Shown here: in pieces, positions 24,860 through 33,660 of the stretch
Numbering within the stretch: the first letter of the stretch is position 1
Layout of the letters: each line of letters opens with the position of its first letter
Assembly: GCA_934149275.1 (NCBI GenBank)
Contig: CAKPEG010000001.1
Coordinates: 62,001-126,000 of the forward strand
Direction: 5' to 3'
Length of the DNA stretch: 64,000 bases
DNA from: an uncultured Clostridia bacterium
GTDB lineage: Bacteria; Bacillota; Clostridia; TANB77; CAG-508
Notes under the pieces: model-generated
What the model was told of the DNA's origin: nothing
The model's input: only the letters and a program-made list of their open reading frames with translations
Database searches by the model: none
Position numbers and translations under genes: made by a program

Positions 24860-27628
24860 TTATTCCAAATTGTCAACACATCTCTTGCATAGTGTTGGAT
24901 GATCATGATTTTTTCCTACAGTTTCAGAATACATCCAGCATCTCTCACATTTTTCTCCATCTGCAACTTCAACCTTTATTCCAATTTCGCCATCTTCTTC
25001 TCTTTTATTATTATCAATTTCAACTTTTGAAACAATAAATACAGAAGTCAAAAGATCAACATCTTTTAATAATTGATCATATTTATCTTCAGTTGCATAT
25101 AAAGTAACTTTAGCATTTAAAGAATGTCCTATAACTTTTTCCATTCTTGCTTCTTCTAATTTCTTAGAAACTTCTTCTTTTAAAGCTATTATTTTATTCC
25201 ATCTAGCCTCTAATTCAGGATTTTCATATTTAGGATTATACTCAGGATAATTTGTAAGCATTACACTTTCAACTTTTTCTCCATCTCTATGAGGCATTGC
25301 TTGCCAAATTTCTTCAGCAGTATAGCATGTCATTGGAGCTAAAATCTTAACTAAAGCATCCAAAATCTCATACATTGCAGTTTGAGCAGATCTTCTTTCC
25401 AAAGAATCAGCTTTTGATGTATACAATCTATCTTTTATAATATCTAAATAGAAAGTACTCATATCATTAACACAGAATTGATTTATTGCTTGATAAGCAT
25501 TATGGAATTCATATTCATCATAAGCTTTTGTACAATCTTTTATTAATTTGTTAAGTCTTGTTAAAGCCCATTTATCAATTTCTAATAAATCTTCATATGC
25601 AACAGGTAAATTAACTTCAAAGTCATAAGTATTTCCAAGAATGTATCTTGCTGTGTTACGTATTTTTCTATAAACTTCTGTAACTTGCTTAATAATTGCT
25701 TTTGAAACACTAACATCTGATTTATAATCAGAAGCTAAAACCCAAAGTCTTAAAACATCAGCACCAGATTCTTTTATAATTTCTTGAGGTGCTATAACAT
25801 TTCCAAGAGATTTAGACATTTTTCTTCCTTGATCATCAATTGTATAACCATGAGTAACAACCTCTTTGTAAGGAGCTTTTCCTTTTGTAGCAACAGATGT
25901 AAGCATTGAAGATTGGAACCAACCTCTATATTGATCACTACCCTCTAAATATAAATCAGCTGGTGGTAATCCTCTTTCAGCTAAAACTGATTCATGAGTT
26001 GAACCTGAATCAAACCATACATCCATAATATCTGTTTCTTTCTTAAATTCTGTACATCCACAAGAACATTTTGCACCCTCTGGCATTAATTCTTTTTCAG
26101 ACATTTCAAACCATGCATTTGAACCTTTTTCTCTAAATATATCTTGAACTTTCTTCAAGCTATCTTCAGTAACATATTCTTTTTCACAATCTTTACAATA
26201 AAATACTGGAATTGGAACTCCCCATGTACGTTGACGAGAAATACACCAATCATTTCTCTCTTCAACCATTTTAGAAATTCTCTCTTCACCCCAAGCTGGG
26301 TACCATTTAACAGTTTTTATTGCATCTAAAGTTTCTTTTCTAAATCCATCAACAGAAGCAAACCATTGGCTTGTAGCTCTGAATATAATTGGATGTTTAC
26401 ATCTCCAACAATGTGGATAAGAGTGATTTACAACTTGACTTGCAAGTAACAATCCTTTTTCATCTAAGTATTTTATAATCTCTTTATCAGATTTAGCATA
26501 ATACATACCAGCAAATGGTCCGGCCTCAGCTGTTTGATGTCCTTTACCATCAACGCAAACTATTATATCTAATCCATTTTTTAATCCACATAAATAATCT
26601 TCTTTACCATAGCTAGGAGCTGTGTGAACTGCACCAGTACCAGTATCTAAAGAAACATCAACTGTTTCAGGACTTCCTAAAACAACTTTTGAATCTCTAT
26701 CTAAGAATGGATGTCTACACATAACACCTTCTAATTCAGCACCCTTCATTTCATTAACAACTTCATATTCTTCAATTCCAGCAATTTTCATAACTGTTTC
26801 AACTAAAGCAGAAGCCATTATTAAAACTTCTTCACCAATTTTAACAAAGCTATAATCAAAATCTCCCCCTATTGTAATACCTGTATTACCTGGTAAAGTC
26901 CAAGGTGTTGTTGTCCAAATAACAACAAAAGTATTTTTCTCATCAAATTTTCCATTAGCATCTTTAACTGGGAATTTAACATAAGCAGTATTTGAATTTA
27001 CATTTTTATATTCTATTTCTGCTTCAGCTAAAGCTGTTTCGCAATCTGTACACCAATAAACTGGTTTTAAACCTTTATATATGTATCCTTTTTTATACAT
27101 ATCAGCAAAAACTCCAATTTGTTTTGCTTCCATTTGAGGTTGATATGTAATATAAGGATGATCCCAATCAGCTAAAACTCCAAGTCTTTTAAAACCTTCT
27201 GTTTGTTTATCTTTGTAATCCATTGTGAATTTTTTACAAGTATCTCTAAACTTATTTACAGGAATTTCATCTCTATTTAATCCTAATAATTGAATAGCTT
27301 TTTTCTCTGTAGGCATTCCATGTGTATCATATCCAGGAATGAAAGGTGTCCAATATCCTTTTAAGTTCTTATATCTTACGATAGTATCTTTTAATGTCTT
27401 ATTTAAAGCATGTCCAATATGAATTTCACCATTAGCATATGGAGGTCCATCATGTAATACAAAAGGTGTTTTTCCTTTATTTTTTTCTAACATTTTTTCA
27501 TAAATGTGTCCTTTTTCAAAGACTTCCTCCAATATTTTTGGTTCTTTTTCTGGTAATCCAGCTCTCATTTGAAAATTTGTCTTTGGCAAATTAAGTGTTT
27601 TGCTGTAATCCATTTTTTCTTCACTCAT
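24860..27628 (-). CDS. ileS: Isoleucyl-tRNA synthetase
   Basis: A 922-residue class I synthetase. HIGH is present (PPYANGEIHIGHALNK, near 57), KMSKS near 603 (GRKMSKSLGNVIAPQ), the editing domain lies in between (WTTTPWTLPGNTGI), and the C-terminal zinc-binding domain has CERCW and CKRCVDNLE. This is the bacterial type 1 form. The start follows TAGGAGG. Transcription should come from the T-box leader at 28022-28250, whose specifier reads ATC (Ile), although about 400 bp with repeat elements lie between them. Confidence 0.97.
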   Translation of the reverse strand: MSEEKMDYSKTLNLPKTNFQMRAGLPEKEPKILEEVFEKGHIYEKMLEKNKGKTPFVLHDGPPYANGEIHIGHALNKTLKDTIVRYKNLKGYWTPFIPGYDTHGMPTEKKAIQLLGLNRDEIPVNKFRDTCKKFTMDYKDKQTEGFKRLGVLADWDHPYITYQPQMEAKQIGVFADMYKKGYIYKGLKPVYWCTDCETALAEAEIEYKNVNSNTAYVKFPVKDANGKFDEKNTFVVIWTTTPWTLPGNTGITIGGDFDYSFVKIGEEVLIMASALVETVMKIAGIEEYEVVNEMKGAELEGVMCRHPFLDRDSKVVLGSPETVDVSLDTGTGAVHTAPSYGKEDYLCGLKNGLDIIVCVDGKGHQTAEAGPFAGMYYAKSDKEIIKYLDEKGLLLASQVVNHSYPHCWRCKHPIIFRATSQWFASVDGFRKETLDAIKTVKWYPAWGEERISKMVEERNDWCISRQRTWGVPIPVFYCKDCEKEYVTEDSLKKVQDIFREKGSNAWFEMSEKELMPEGAKCSCGCTEFKKETDIMDVWFDSGSTHESVLAERGLPPADLYLEGSDQYRGWFQSSMLTSVATKGKAPYKEVVTHGYTIDDQGRKMSKSLGNVIAPQEIIKESGADVLRLWVLASDYKSDVSVSKAIIKQVTEVYRKIRNTARYILGNTYDFEVNLPVAYEDLLEIDKWALTRLNKLIKDCTKAYDEYEFHNAYQAINQFCVNDMSTFYLDIIKDRLYTSKADSLERRSAQTAMYEILDALVKILAPMTCYTAEEIWQAMPHRDGEKVESVMLTNYPEYNPKYENPELEARWNKIIALKEEVSKKLEEARMEKVIGHSLNAKVTLYATEDKYDQLLKDVDLLTSVFIVSKVEIDNNKREEDGEIGIKVEVADGEKCERCWMYSETVGKNHDHPTLCKRCVDNLE

Positions 27629-27677
27629 ATCTCATTCCTCCTATTTTTATATTTACTTTTTATTAAGTACTTACTAT

Positions 27678-27800
27678 AGAAAATATTATATTAATTTTTG
27701 TTCCTTGCTGAGAGATTTTACGGCCCACTAAACATAGTTTAGCCGGCCTGACAAAACCTCTCAAACTGCGCGTCACTAAAAATTAAATATAATATTTTCT
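27678..27800. mobile_element. MITE-like element, copy 1 (terminal inverted repeats, internal stem)
   Basis: About 123 bp bounded by imperfect inverted repeats: AGAAAATATTATATTAATTTT at the left and the complement of AGAAAATATTATATTTAATT at the right (one indel). Inside, GAGAGATTTTA and CCTCTCAAA/GACGCGCAG-type segments form a second stem and a CTAAACATAGTTTAG hairpin sits at the centre. A relative with the same plan and much shared internal sequence is at 33901-34020. There is no ORF, so it would need a transposase in trans. Confidence 0.6.
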
Positions 27801-27821
27801 TATTGCAAGAATTTAAAAGAT

Positions 27822-27876
27822 TCTATGCATTGTTATTCTTATATAATAAAAAGCTTGAATAGCTTTCCCATTAATA
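27822..27876. repeat. Truncated right end of the 147-bp dispersed element
   Basis: The segment TATGCATTGTTATTC, then TTATATAATAAAAAGC and a loop, ending in AGCTTTCCCATTAATA, matches the last third of the element that begins at the very next base (27877). It is therefore a tandem, partly decayed copy lacking the left hairpins. Confidence 0.5.
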
Positions 27877-28023
27877 GAACAAAAGCGGACATTAATAACA
27901 TTTGCACCGATTATAACACTTTTAAGTCCGCATCTTTGTTCGCGCACAGAAATTTGCTTTGCAAATTTCTGTGCATTGTTATTTTATATAATAGGAAGTT
28001 TGGAGAACTTTCCTATTATATAA
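27877..28023. repeat. 147-bp dispersed element, near-complete copy 1 (three hairpins)
   Basis: Three consecutive hairpins can be drawn. The first pairs GAACAAAAGCGGAC with GTCCGC...TTTGTTC. The second pairs GCACAGAAATTTGC with GCAAATTTCTGTGC around a TTT loop. The third is the TATATAATAGGAA...TTCCTATTATATA hairpin. A second copy at 59254-59400 has the same length and differs at about 14 positions, including changes on both sides of stems. It has no coding capacity that I believe. It lies between the ileS T-box and the ileS gene. Confidence 0.75.
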
Positions 28024-28250
28024 AAAAAGAGTGACTCATCCATAGGACGAATCACTCCGCGTTACCACCTAAATTAATTTTAAACTTAATTAAAATTCTC
28101 TTGAAAATCTTTAACGCAATCACGCGACATACCCTACTTAAATTCGGATATGTAACTCCAAGGTGATAATAAATAAATATCCTTACTAGTATCGCACCAA
28201 CCACTAGCTCTCTTAAAGTATTTTCTATTTATCGTGTCCTTTTCAATGTT
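28022..28250 (-). promoter_or_regulatory. T-box riboswitch leader of ileS, with terminator
   Basis: On the minus strand the conserved T-box sequence AGGTGGTAACGCGG (28070-28057) is followed by an intrinsic terminator: GAGTGATTCGTCC (28057-28045) pairs with GGATGAGTCACTC (28041-28029) and seven T follow. Upstream are Stem I elements: an AGAGAG segment, a GCTAGTGG...ACTAG apical region and TTATTATCACC, in which ATC would be the isoleucine specifier. Uncharged tRNA-Ile would stabilise the antiterminator and allow ileS transcription. A sigma-A promoter lies at 28298-28270. Confidence 0.9.
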
Positions 28251-28269
28251 TTTGTTTTTTAATGGAATT

Positions 28270-28298
28270 ATTTTATCACCTTTATTTTCATTTTTCAA
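28270..28298 (-). promoter_or_regulatory. Sigma-A promoter of the ileS T-box transcript
   Basis: TTGAAA (28298-28293) and TAAAAT (28275-28270) are spaced by 17 bp and lie immediately upstream of the T-box leader. It diverges from the plus-strand promoter at 28316-28344. Confidence 0.75.
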
Positions 28299-28315
28299 TA
28301 GGTTAACTAATAATT

Positions 28316-28344
28316 TTGAAAAAATTTGGAATATATGTTATAAT
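28316..28344 (+). promoter_or_regulatory. Sigma-A promoter of the 28394 orphan gene
   Basis: TTGAAA (28316-28321) and TATAAT (28339-28344) with a 17-bp spacer. The start codon of the orphan gene is 50 bp downstream, with GGAGG in between, so this is a complete stand-alone transcription unit. Confidence 0.78.
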
Positions 28345-28393
28345 AAGTTTATTGAACCACAAAGTTCAAGATTTTACTTAGGAGGTGCTGTAT

Positions 28394-28675
28394 ATGGTAC
28401 AACAGCGGAAATACGTTATAAGAGGTCTTGTAAAGGTTGAAAACATCCCAGCAATTTGCGAATATGTATCGCTCAATTTTGTCGACTTTCATCTTTGCTT
28501 AACCAAAAAAGACAAAAAAGAAGACAAACAAATTAAAGGAGGATGGCTTAAATATCATTCTCAGCGATACATGAAGTATCGAGAATTCGAGATGTCTGGC
28601 ACTGACTTAGAACACATGAAAACCCTTCATGAACAGGTAAAGCCTTATATCACTAAAGACTACACTCGGTTCTAA
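28394..28675 (+). CDS. Orphan 93-residue protein in a stand-alone cassette
   Basis: The gene encodes a basic, soluble protein with no transmembrane segment and no family I recognise. Notable features are a KKDKKEDKQIKGG lysine-rich stretch mid-protein, many aromatic residues (WLKYHSQRYMKYREF) and a C-terminal DYTRF. The ATG is eight bases after GGAGG (GTG at 28385 lies within that site and is rejected). It has its own promoter and a strong terminator and is transcribed against all neighbours. Its G+C content is visibly above that of flanking genes, suggesting transfer. Function unknown. Confidence 0.72.
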   Translation: MVQQRKYVIRGLVKVENIPAICEYVSLNFVDFHLCLTKKDKKEDKQIKGGWLKYHSQRYMKYREFEMSGTDLEHMKTLHEQVKPYITKDYTRF

Positions 28676-28682
28676 CAGCACA

Positions 28683-28715
28683 AAGGAAGATACACACGTT
28701 GTATCTTCCTTCTCT
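28683..28715 (+). terminator. Terminator of the 28394 orphan gene
   Basis: AAGGAAGATAC (28683-28693) pairs perfectly with GTATCTTCCTT (28701-28711) across a seven-base loop, followed by CTCTTTGTT. Confidence 0.75.
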
Positions 28716-28800
28716 TTGTTCGCTTACAAAATTTTCAAAGTAAATTTCTGTACACCGTTATTATATATAAATATAATAAGAAGTTCTTTGATTTCTTATA
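28712..28800. repeat. Degenerate copy of the 147-bp dispersed element
   Basis: CTTTGTTCGCTTAC, a collapsed middle hairpin (AAAATTTTCAAAGTAAATTTCTGT) split by substitutions, CACCGTTATTATATATAA and a broken AAGAAGTTC...TTTCTTAT hairpin align in order with the complete element at 27877, without its first hairpin. It is evidently an older copy. Confidence 0.55.
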
Positions 28801-28808
28801 TTACATGA

Positions 28809-28836
28809 AAAAAAGGCATATCACTATGCCTTTTTT
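28809..28836 (-). terminator. Terminator of the HU gene
   Basis: AAAAAAGGCATA and TATGCCTTTTTT form a perfect 12-bp stem with a four-base loop; on the minus strand it ends in seven T. It follows the HU stop codon by about 35 bp. Confidence 0.82.
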
Positions 28837-28873
28837 ATATGAATTCATATAATCATTTATTTTTCAAAACTGA

Positions 28874-29152
28874 TTATTTTTTATTTACTAAATCTTTTAA
28901 TGCTTTACCAGCTTTAAATACTGGAGCTTTTGATGCAGGTATTTTAATTTCTTCTTTAGTTTGTGGGTTTCTTCCTTTTCTAGCTGCTCTTTTTCTAACT
29001 TCAAAAGAACCGAATCCAACTAATTGAACTTTATCTCCTTTTGCTAATGCTTCCATAACTGTGTTAACGAATGCATTGATTGTTGTTTCAGCACCTTTTT
29101 TTGTGTCTCCTGTTTGTGCAGCTACTGCTGCGATTAATTCAGCTTTGTTCAT
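28874..29152 (-). CDS. hup: DNA-binding protein HU
   Basis: A 92-residue histone-like protein. The whole family signature is present: MNKAELIAAVA at the start, GFGSFEVRKRAARKGRNPQT across the arm region and a FKAGKALKDLVN end. It bends and compacts DNA. GGAGG precedes the ATG. A TGTAGATT-TCG-AATCTACA dyad in the leader (29186-29204) may be an operator or an RNA hairpin. Confidence 0.97.
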   Translation of the reverse strand: MNKAELIAAVAAQTGDTKKGAETTINAFVNTVMEALAKGDKVQLVGFGSFEVRKRAARKGRNPQTKEEIKIPASKAPVFKAGKALKDLVNKK

Positions 29153-29185
29153 TTCTTTACCTCCTAATAGATTTTAGTATTATTA

Positions 29186-29204
29186 TGTAGATTCGAAATC
29201 TACA
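29186..29204 (-). promoter_or_regulatory. Dyad in the HU leader
   Basis: TGTAGATT and AATCTACA form a perfect eight-base dyad around three bases, about 35 bp before the HU start codon. It could be a repressor site or a 5' stabilising hairpin; which one cannot be decided from sequence. Confidence 0.4.
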
Positions 29205-29305
29205 ATATGTTTATTCGCCAAACTCCACTAAAATCCTTCTACTTTTTTTAATTTTTTGTTAATTTTTCAGTATTTACACCAGTTTTTAGAAAATTTTATC
29301 AAATT

Positions 29306-30934
29306 TTAATCGCAAAAATGTAATTTTTTCAAAACCTTGTAAACTCTCTCGCCTCTAGGCAACATCTCGATTTCTTCCTTAGAAAATATCTTTAATAATA
29401 AAACACTTAGCACAAAAACTACAACCGCAATAATTATAGCAATTATTGTTGCAATTCTTATTGGTAAGAAACCTTTTATTGCAAAATATACTCCATATGA
29501 AATCACAGACATTAATATTGTAGCAATCATTGGTTTTAATGAAAGTTTAAATAATGAAAAATTTAATTTTACTGTTCTTAATAAAACCGCATATACAATT
29601 ATAAACGAAATCAAATGACATAATACAGATCCAATTGCTGCACCATTTTCATAAATTCCTTCTATTGGCATTAGAACAAGATTAGCAATAGTTTTAGCAA
29701 TAACACCTATTCCCAATGCTATAACCGGAGTCTTTACCTTTCCCAATCCTTGTAAGATTCCATTTATAGTCTGAGCTAAAATTGTAAATACAATTGTAAA
29801 TGACGAAATAGCAAGCAAAACTCCTCCATCACTTTGTAATGGGAATAATAATAGTAAAATCTCATTTGCATATAAAAACATTCCTGCTGTACATGGTAGT
29901 CCTATCAATAAACCAAGTAAAAGTGAAAAAGATATTCTCTTATTTATTGTATCAACATCTTTTTTAGCATTTGCTGCTGAAATTGCTGGAACAAGTGCCG
30001 TAGCAAATGCAACATTAAATGCAAGTGGTAATGATGTAAGTATATCCACTTTAGCACTTAATATACCATACTTAGCTTTAGCAACCTCTTCTCCCAAAAT
30101 AGGTTTCAACATTTTAACCACCGTCATAGAATCAACTAATTTATTTAAAGAAGATAAAATTGCAGTTAAAGATATCGGAATAGAAATCCATAAAATTGTT
30201 TTCACGATAGCCTTCACGGTTTTATTTTCAGTTTTTACTCCTGCATCATTTTTTACAGAAATAAACTTTTTTTCCCTTGTATAATATTTATAAAGATAAA
30301 TAAAACTAAATAAAATTGCTGTACTTGTTGCTGCTGTTGCAGCTGCAGCCATATATGTAGTATTAGTGCTAGTTAAAATAACAGCTATCTCAACAAAAAT
30401 AATTGTAAATAATGTTTTCCAAAATTGTTCAAATGATTGTGCATTTGCAGTTGCTTTCATTTGTTGTCTACCACTAAAGTAACCTCTAAATACTGATGAA
30501 ATTGCAACAAAAAATACAGCTGGCGCTAAAATCATTAATGTTATTTTTGACTCAGGAATTTCAAGCCAAATATCAGAAATAGGTCCAGCACCGAAAAATA
30601 GCAATAATGTTCCAATCATTCCAATTACTCCGAATGTCAACAAAGCAACTTTAAATACCTTATGGGCGCCCTCATTATCACCAATTGCAATTCTTTCAGA
30701 AACTAATTTTGAAATTGCATTAGGTATTCCAATTGAAGAAATTGAAAGAAGTAACGCATATATCTGGTAACTGCCCATATATATAGCATTTCCAGCATCT
30801 CCAAATCCTTTTCTGTTAGTCAAATATAAAGTTTGTACTAATCCAAGTACTTTTATTAAAACTTGAGAAAATATTAAGACCAATATTCCCTGTAAAAAAG
30901 TTTCACTCTTTGTTTTTGATTTTTTTTCAAGCAT
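29306..30934 (-). CDS. MurJ/SpoVB-type polysaccharide or lipid II flippase
   Basis: A 542-residue membrane protein with about 14 hydrophobic helices, of the MVF branch of the MOP superfamily (SpoVB/YtgP-like). Typical segments are FLQGILVLIFSQVLIKVLG at the start, SSIGIPNAISKLVSE in the second helix pair and PAISAANAKKD in the middle. Such proteins flip lipid-linked wall precursors; some are sporulation-specific. It has its own consensus promoter (30992-30964), so it is expressed apart from HU. Whether it is the main lipid II flippase or a spore-cortex paralogue cannot be decided here. Confidence 0.85.
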   Translation of the reverse strand: MLEKKSKTKSETFLQGILVLIFSQVLIKVLGLVQTLYLTNRKGFGDAGNAIYMGSYQIYALLLSISSIGIPNAISKLVSERIAIGDNEGAHKVFKVALLTFGVIGMIGTLLLFFGAGPISDIWLEIPESKITLMILAPAVFFVAISSVFRGYFSGRQQMKATANAQSFEQFWKTLFTIIFVEIAVILTSTNTTYMAAAATAATSTAILFSFIYLYKYYTREKKFISVKNDAGVKTENKTVKAIVKTILWISIPISLTAILSSLNKLVDSMTVVKMLKPILGEEVAKAKYGILSAKVDILTSLPLAFNVAFATALVPAISAANAKKDVDTINKRISFSLLLGLLIGLPCTAGMFLYANEILLLLFPLQSDGGVLLAISSFTIVFTILAQTINGILQGLGKVKTPVIALGIGVIAKTIANLVLMPIEGIYENGAAIGSVLCHLISFIIVYAVLLRTVKLNFSLFKLSLKPMIATILMSVISYGVYFAIKGFLPIRIATIIAIIIAVVVFVLSVLLLKIFSKEEIEMLPRGERVYKVLKKLHFCD

Positions 30935-30963
30935 AAATTTTTCCTTTCTCGTTTAATACTCAT

Positions 30964-30992
30964 ATTATATTTATATTAATATTCAATTTCAA
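30964..30992 (-). promoter_or_regulatory. Sigma-A promoter of the flippase gene
   Basis: TTGAAA (30992-30987), a 17-bp spacer and TATAAT (30969-30964) lie about 30 bp before the start codon. Confidence 0.75.
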
Positions 30993-31054
30993 GTATTTTA
31001 TTAAGCAAAAAATCTTGCTTCCAAAATCTCGTTCTTATAAAATTTAAAACTAAT

Positions 31055-31086
31055 ATTCATTTATTCATTTATTCATTTATTCATTA
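31055..31086. repeat. Four tandem copies of an 8-mer (ATTCATTT)
   Basis: ATTCATTT is repeated three times, followed by ATTCATTA. It lies in the 337-bp intergenic region between the divergent flippase and VirD4-like genes, which otherwise holds only their two promoters. A simple-sequence tract like this can vary in length by slippage. Confidence 0.7.
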
Positions 31087-31207
31087 ATTTTCCAAAAGTA
31101 TATAAATATTACATCTTAGTTTATCATATAATATATCCTTTTCTATATTATATGAATTTATAACATGATTCATTTTATACTTTTCACTACAAATTTAGCA
31201 AAAAGTC

Positions 31208-31236
31208 TTGAATTTTTGGCGTTTTTATAGGATAAT
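31208..31236 (+). promoter_or_regulatory. Sigma-A promoter of the VirD4-like gene
   Basis: TTGAAT (31208-31213) and GATAAT (31231-31236), spacer 17 bp, located about 35 bp before the TTG start codon. Confidence 0.6.
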
Positions 31237-31271
31237 ATAAGAGGAAATTTTTGTGAAAGTGGTGAAAAGTT

Positions 31272-33644
31272 TTGTTTAAATCAATTAATAATTTTATATG
31301 GAAATATATCGATGCATTTTTAAAGAAATTAAAAACCGATAGAAATACTTTTTTTACATATGTATTAACATTAATCAGTGTTTACATATGTGTTGATAGA
31401 CTTGTAGAAATGTTATTCTTATGTTTCTCAGGAATTTCAGTTTCATACTGGGGACCATTTGCATATACATTTGCTCTACTTTGTCCTATCTTTGCATTTT
31501 TATTTGGAGCAGGTTCTAAATTTGCTACAGATGATGCAAGAAAATTTTCATTGTTTGTGCTATATTACATAGCTTTGTATATCATAGCATTATCAATGTT
31601 TATGCAATGGGCAAATCAATTTTTATGGATATTCCTATTCTCTTTGCCAAACTACACTGGAATAGTTGGTGGATTTATGGATGTAATAAAACCAGCATTC
31701 ACAGCATTAGCTTGGTATTTGCCAATAGTAACTATAATTCCTATGTTTAAAAAGATGTATACTGGTTGGGCAGATACAAAAGATATCAGAGATTCAGTTG
31801 CTGATTACAACGGAATTTCATTATCACCTGAATCTGACAAAGTCGGACCATATACATGTGAAATGTTTATTTGTAGAAACGGTGAAACTGGTCAAGTTAT
31901 AAAAATTCCTGAATCAAGAAGATTTGAATCAACACTTATCGTTGGTGTATCTGGATCAGGAAAAACAACAATGGCATTTGAACCAATGATTGCTCGTGAT
32001 ATTGAAAAGAAATTCTTCTTAAAAGAAGCTTCAAAAGAATTAGGATTCACAGCATTAAAAACAGGAATCGCTTCTATTAGAGAACCATTTTCAAATGAAT
32101 ATTTAAACGCAAACTTCTCACTTAATATGTTAGATATAAAACCAGGGAAAGAAAAAATATTTAATACATATTTAAAGAAATTAATATATGGTACATCAGG
32201 AAAGAAAAATATATATAAAAACTTAGGATTAACTTACATCGCTCCTGATTACGAATCAATTTCTCATATAGAAAAAGTATTAAAAAATTATGGTATGAAT
32301 TATAACTTAGTTGATCCAGATGATCCAGATTCAATTGGAATGAACCCATTTGTTTTTGAGGATCCAGTTAAAACTTCAATTTCAATTTCTGCAGTATTAA
32401 AAAGAATGTATGAAACAAATGAAGTAACTGTACAACAAGCTTATTATCAAAATATAACAACGCAAGCAATTGAAAATTTATCATTATTATTAAAAGAAAT
32501 ATATCCAAAAACACATAACGGTCTACTACCTAACCTAGAAGATTTACTTATGATGTTAAACAACTTTGAATTAGTTGAAAAGTTCTGTGAAAAAATGAAA
32601 AAGATTCCAGAACTAGCAGAAAAATATCAAATATTACTTACATACTTTGCTAATAACTTTTATCAAAATTCTACAGGAATCGACGAAACAAGAAAAGCTC
32701 TTCAAGCTGCAAGTGCACAACTTGAAAACCTACTTCGTTTCCCTGGTGTAAGAAATATTTTATGTAATAGAACAAACAATATTAATTTTGATGATGCATT
32801 AAAAAATGGTGAAATAACACTTATTTGTACAAGACGTGGAGATTTAGGAGCAGCAATAAATAAAGCATTTGGACTATTTATACTTCTTCTAATGCAACAC
32901 TCTGTTATCTCTAGACCAGGAACAGAAAAAACAAGAATCCCTCACTTCTTATACATAGATGAATTTCCTCCATTTGTATGTAAAGCAACTGAAGATTTCT
33001 TCACATTATTCAGAAAATATAGAGTTGGACTTATCATATCAGCTCAGAACTTATCACAATTTGGTACAAACAACGTATTAACAAACAGTCAAAGCTACAG
33101 ACAAACAATACTTGCAAACTGTACAACAAAAATTGTATTTGGTAACAACACACCAGAAGACAACGAATGGTGGGAAAAAGAATTTGGAGAGAAACGTGAA
33201 TGGATGTTTAAGATGGATTACAACACAAATCCAAAAGACGGTTCTGATCCAGCATATGATCAAAAATATGGCGATATCAAATGGGGTTACAAAGCAAACT
33301 TCAAAGCTGGAAAAGTTCAATCACAGAAATTCAAAGCTATCATTTATAAAACTAGAGACATAAAAGGAAAAATGATTGTTGGTAAAGGAAAACTTGATTT
33401 CCTTGAATCAAAATATAAAGAAAAACATACACCAAAACAATTCAACTTCTCTAAATATTATGATTCAGCAACATCATTTAATGAAGAAAAACATGATATA
33501 TTAAATTCATTTATGGGAAGTCCAAAATTTGATACAACAATGTCAGATGATGATGGACCAATCAAATATAACACAACAGATGCAAAAGCATTTATTGAAA
33601 ACGACGGAGCAATCACATACAACATCAATAAAAATAAAAAATAA
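31272..33644 (+). CDS. VirD4/TraG-like coupling ATPase, orphan
   Basis: A 790-residue membrane-anchored P-loop ATPase. Four hydrophobic helices occupy about residues 25-165; the ATPase follows with Walker A VGVSGSGKTT (near 226), a CTRRGD segment, Walker B FLYIDEFPPF (near 560), the ISAQNLSQFG motif and a TTKIVFGNN sensor segment. These match type IV coupling proteins, which pump DNA or protein substrates into a T4SS. No relaxase, VirB4, VirB6 or integrase gene is near, and flanking genes are housekeeping. The start is TTG after GGTGAAAAGTT. It is one of only a few plus-strand genes and has its own promoter and a strong terminator. Its substrate is unknown. Confidence 0.8.
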   Translation: MFKSINNFIWKYIDAFLKKLKTDRNTFFTYVLTLISVYICVDRLVEMLFLCFSGISVSYWGPFAYTFALLCPIFAFLFGAGSKFATDDARKFSLFVLYYIALYIIALSMFMQWANQFLWIFLFSLPNYTGIVGGFMDVIKPAFTALAWYLPIVTIIPMFKKMYTGWADTKDIRDSVADYNGISLSPESDKVGPYTCEMFICRNGETGQVIKIPESRRFESTLIVGVSGSGKTTMAFEPMIARDIEKKFFLKEASKELGFTALKTGIASIREPFSNEYLNANFSLNMLDIKPGKEKIFNTYLKKLIYGTSGKKNIYKNLGLTYIAPDYESISHIEKVLKNYGMNYNLVDPDDPDSIGMNPFVFEDPVKTSISISAVLKRMYETNEVTVQQAYYQNITTQAIENLSLLLKEIYPKTHNGLLPNLEDLLMMLNNFELVEKFCEKMKKIPELAEKYQILLTYFANNFYQNSTGIDETRKALQAASAQLENLLRFPGVRNILCNRTNNINFDDALKNGEITLICTRRGDLGAAINKAFGLFILLLMQHSVISRPGTEKTRIPHFLYIDEFPPFVCKATEDFFTLFRKYRVGLIISAQNLSQFGTNNVLTNSQSYRQTILANCTTKIVFGNNTPEDNEWWEKEFGEKREWMFKMDYNTNPKDGSDPAYDQKYGDIKWGYKANFKAGKVQSQKFKAIIYKTRDIKGKMIVGKGKLDFLESKYKEKHTPKQFNFSKYYDSATSFNEEKHDILNSFMGSPKFDTTMSDDDGPIKYNTTDAKAFIENDGAITYNINKNKK

Positions 33645-33660
33645 ACGAATTTAAACATAA

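Noticed and set aside
27825..28034. Plus-strand frame of 69 codons in the repeat region before ileS
   Set aside because: Lies wholly in the dispersed elements and runs into the T-box terminator; not conserved in the second copy of the element.
28394..28675. Plus-strand gene starting at GTG 28385 or further upstream
   Set aside because: GTG 28385 is inside the GGAGG site; upstream frames cross the promoter.
31272..33644. An integrated conjugative element around the VirD4-like gene
   Set aside because: No integrase, relaxase, replication or other T4SS genes and no attachment-site duplications visible nearby.
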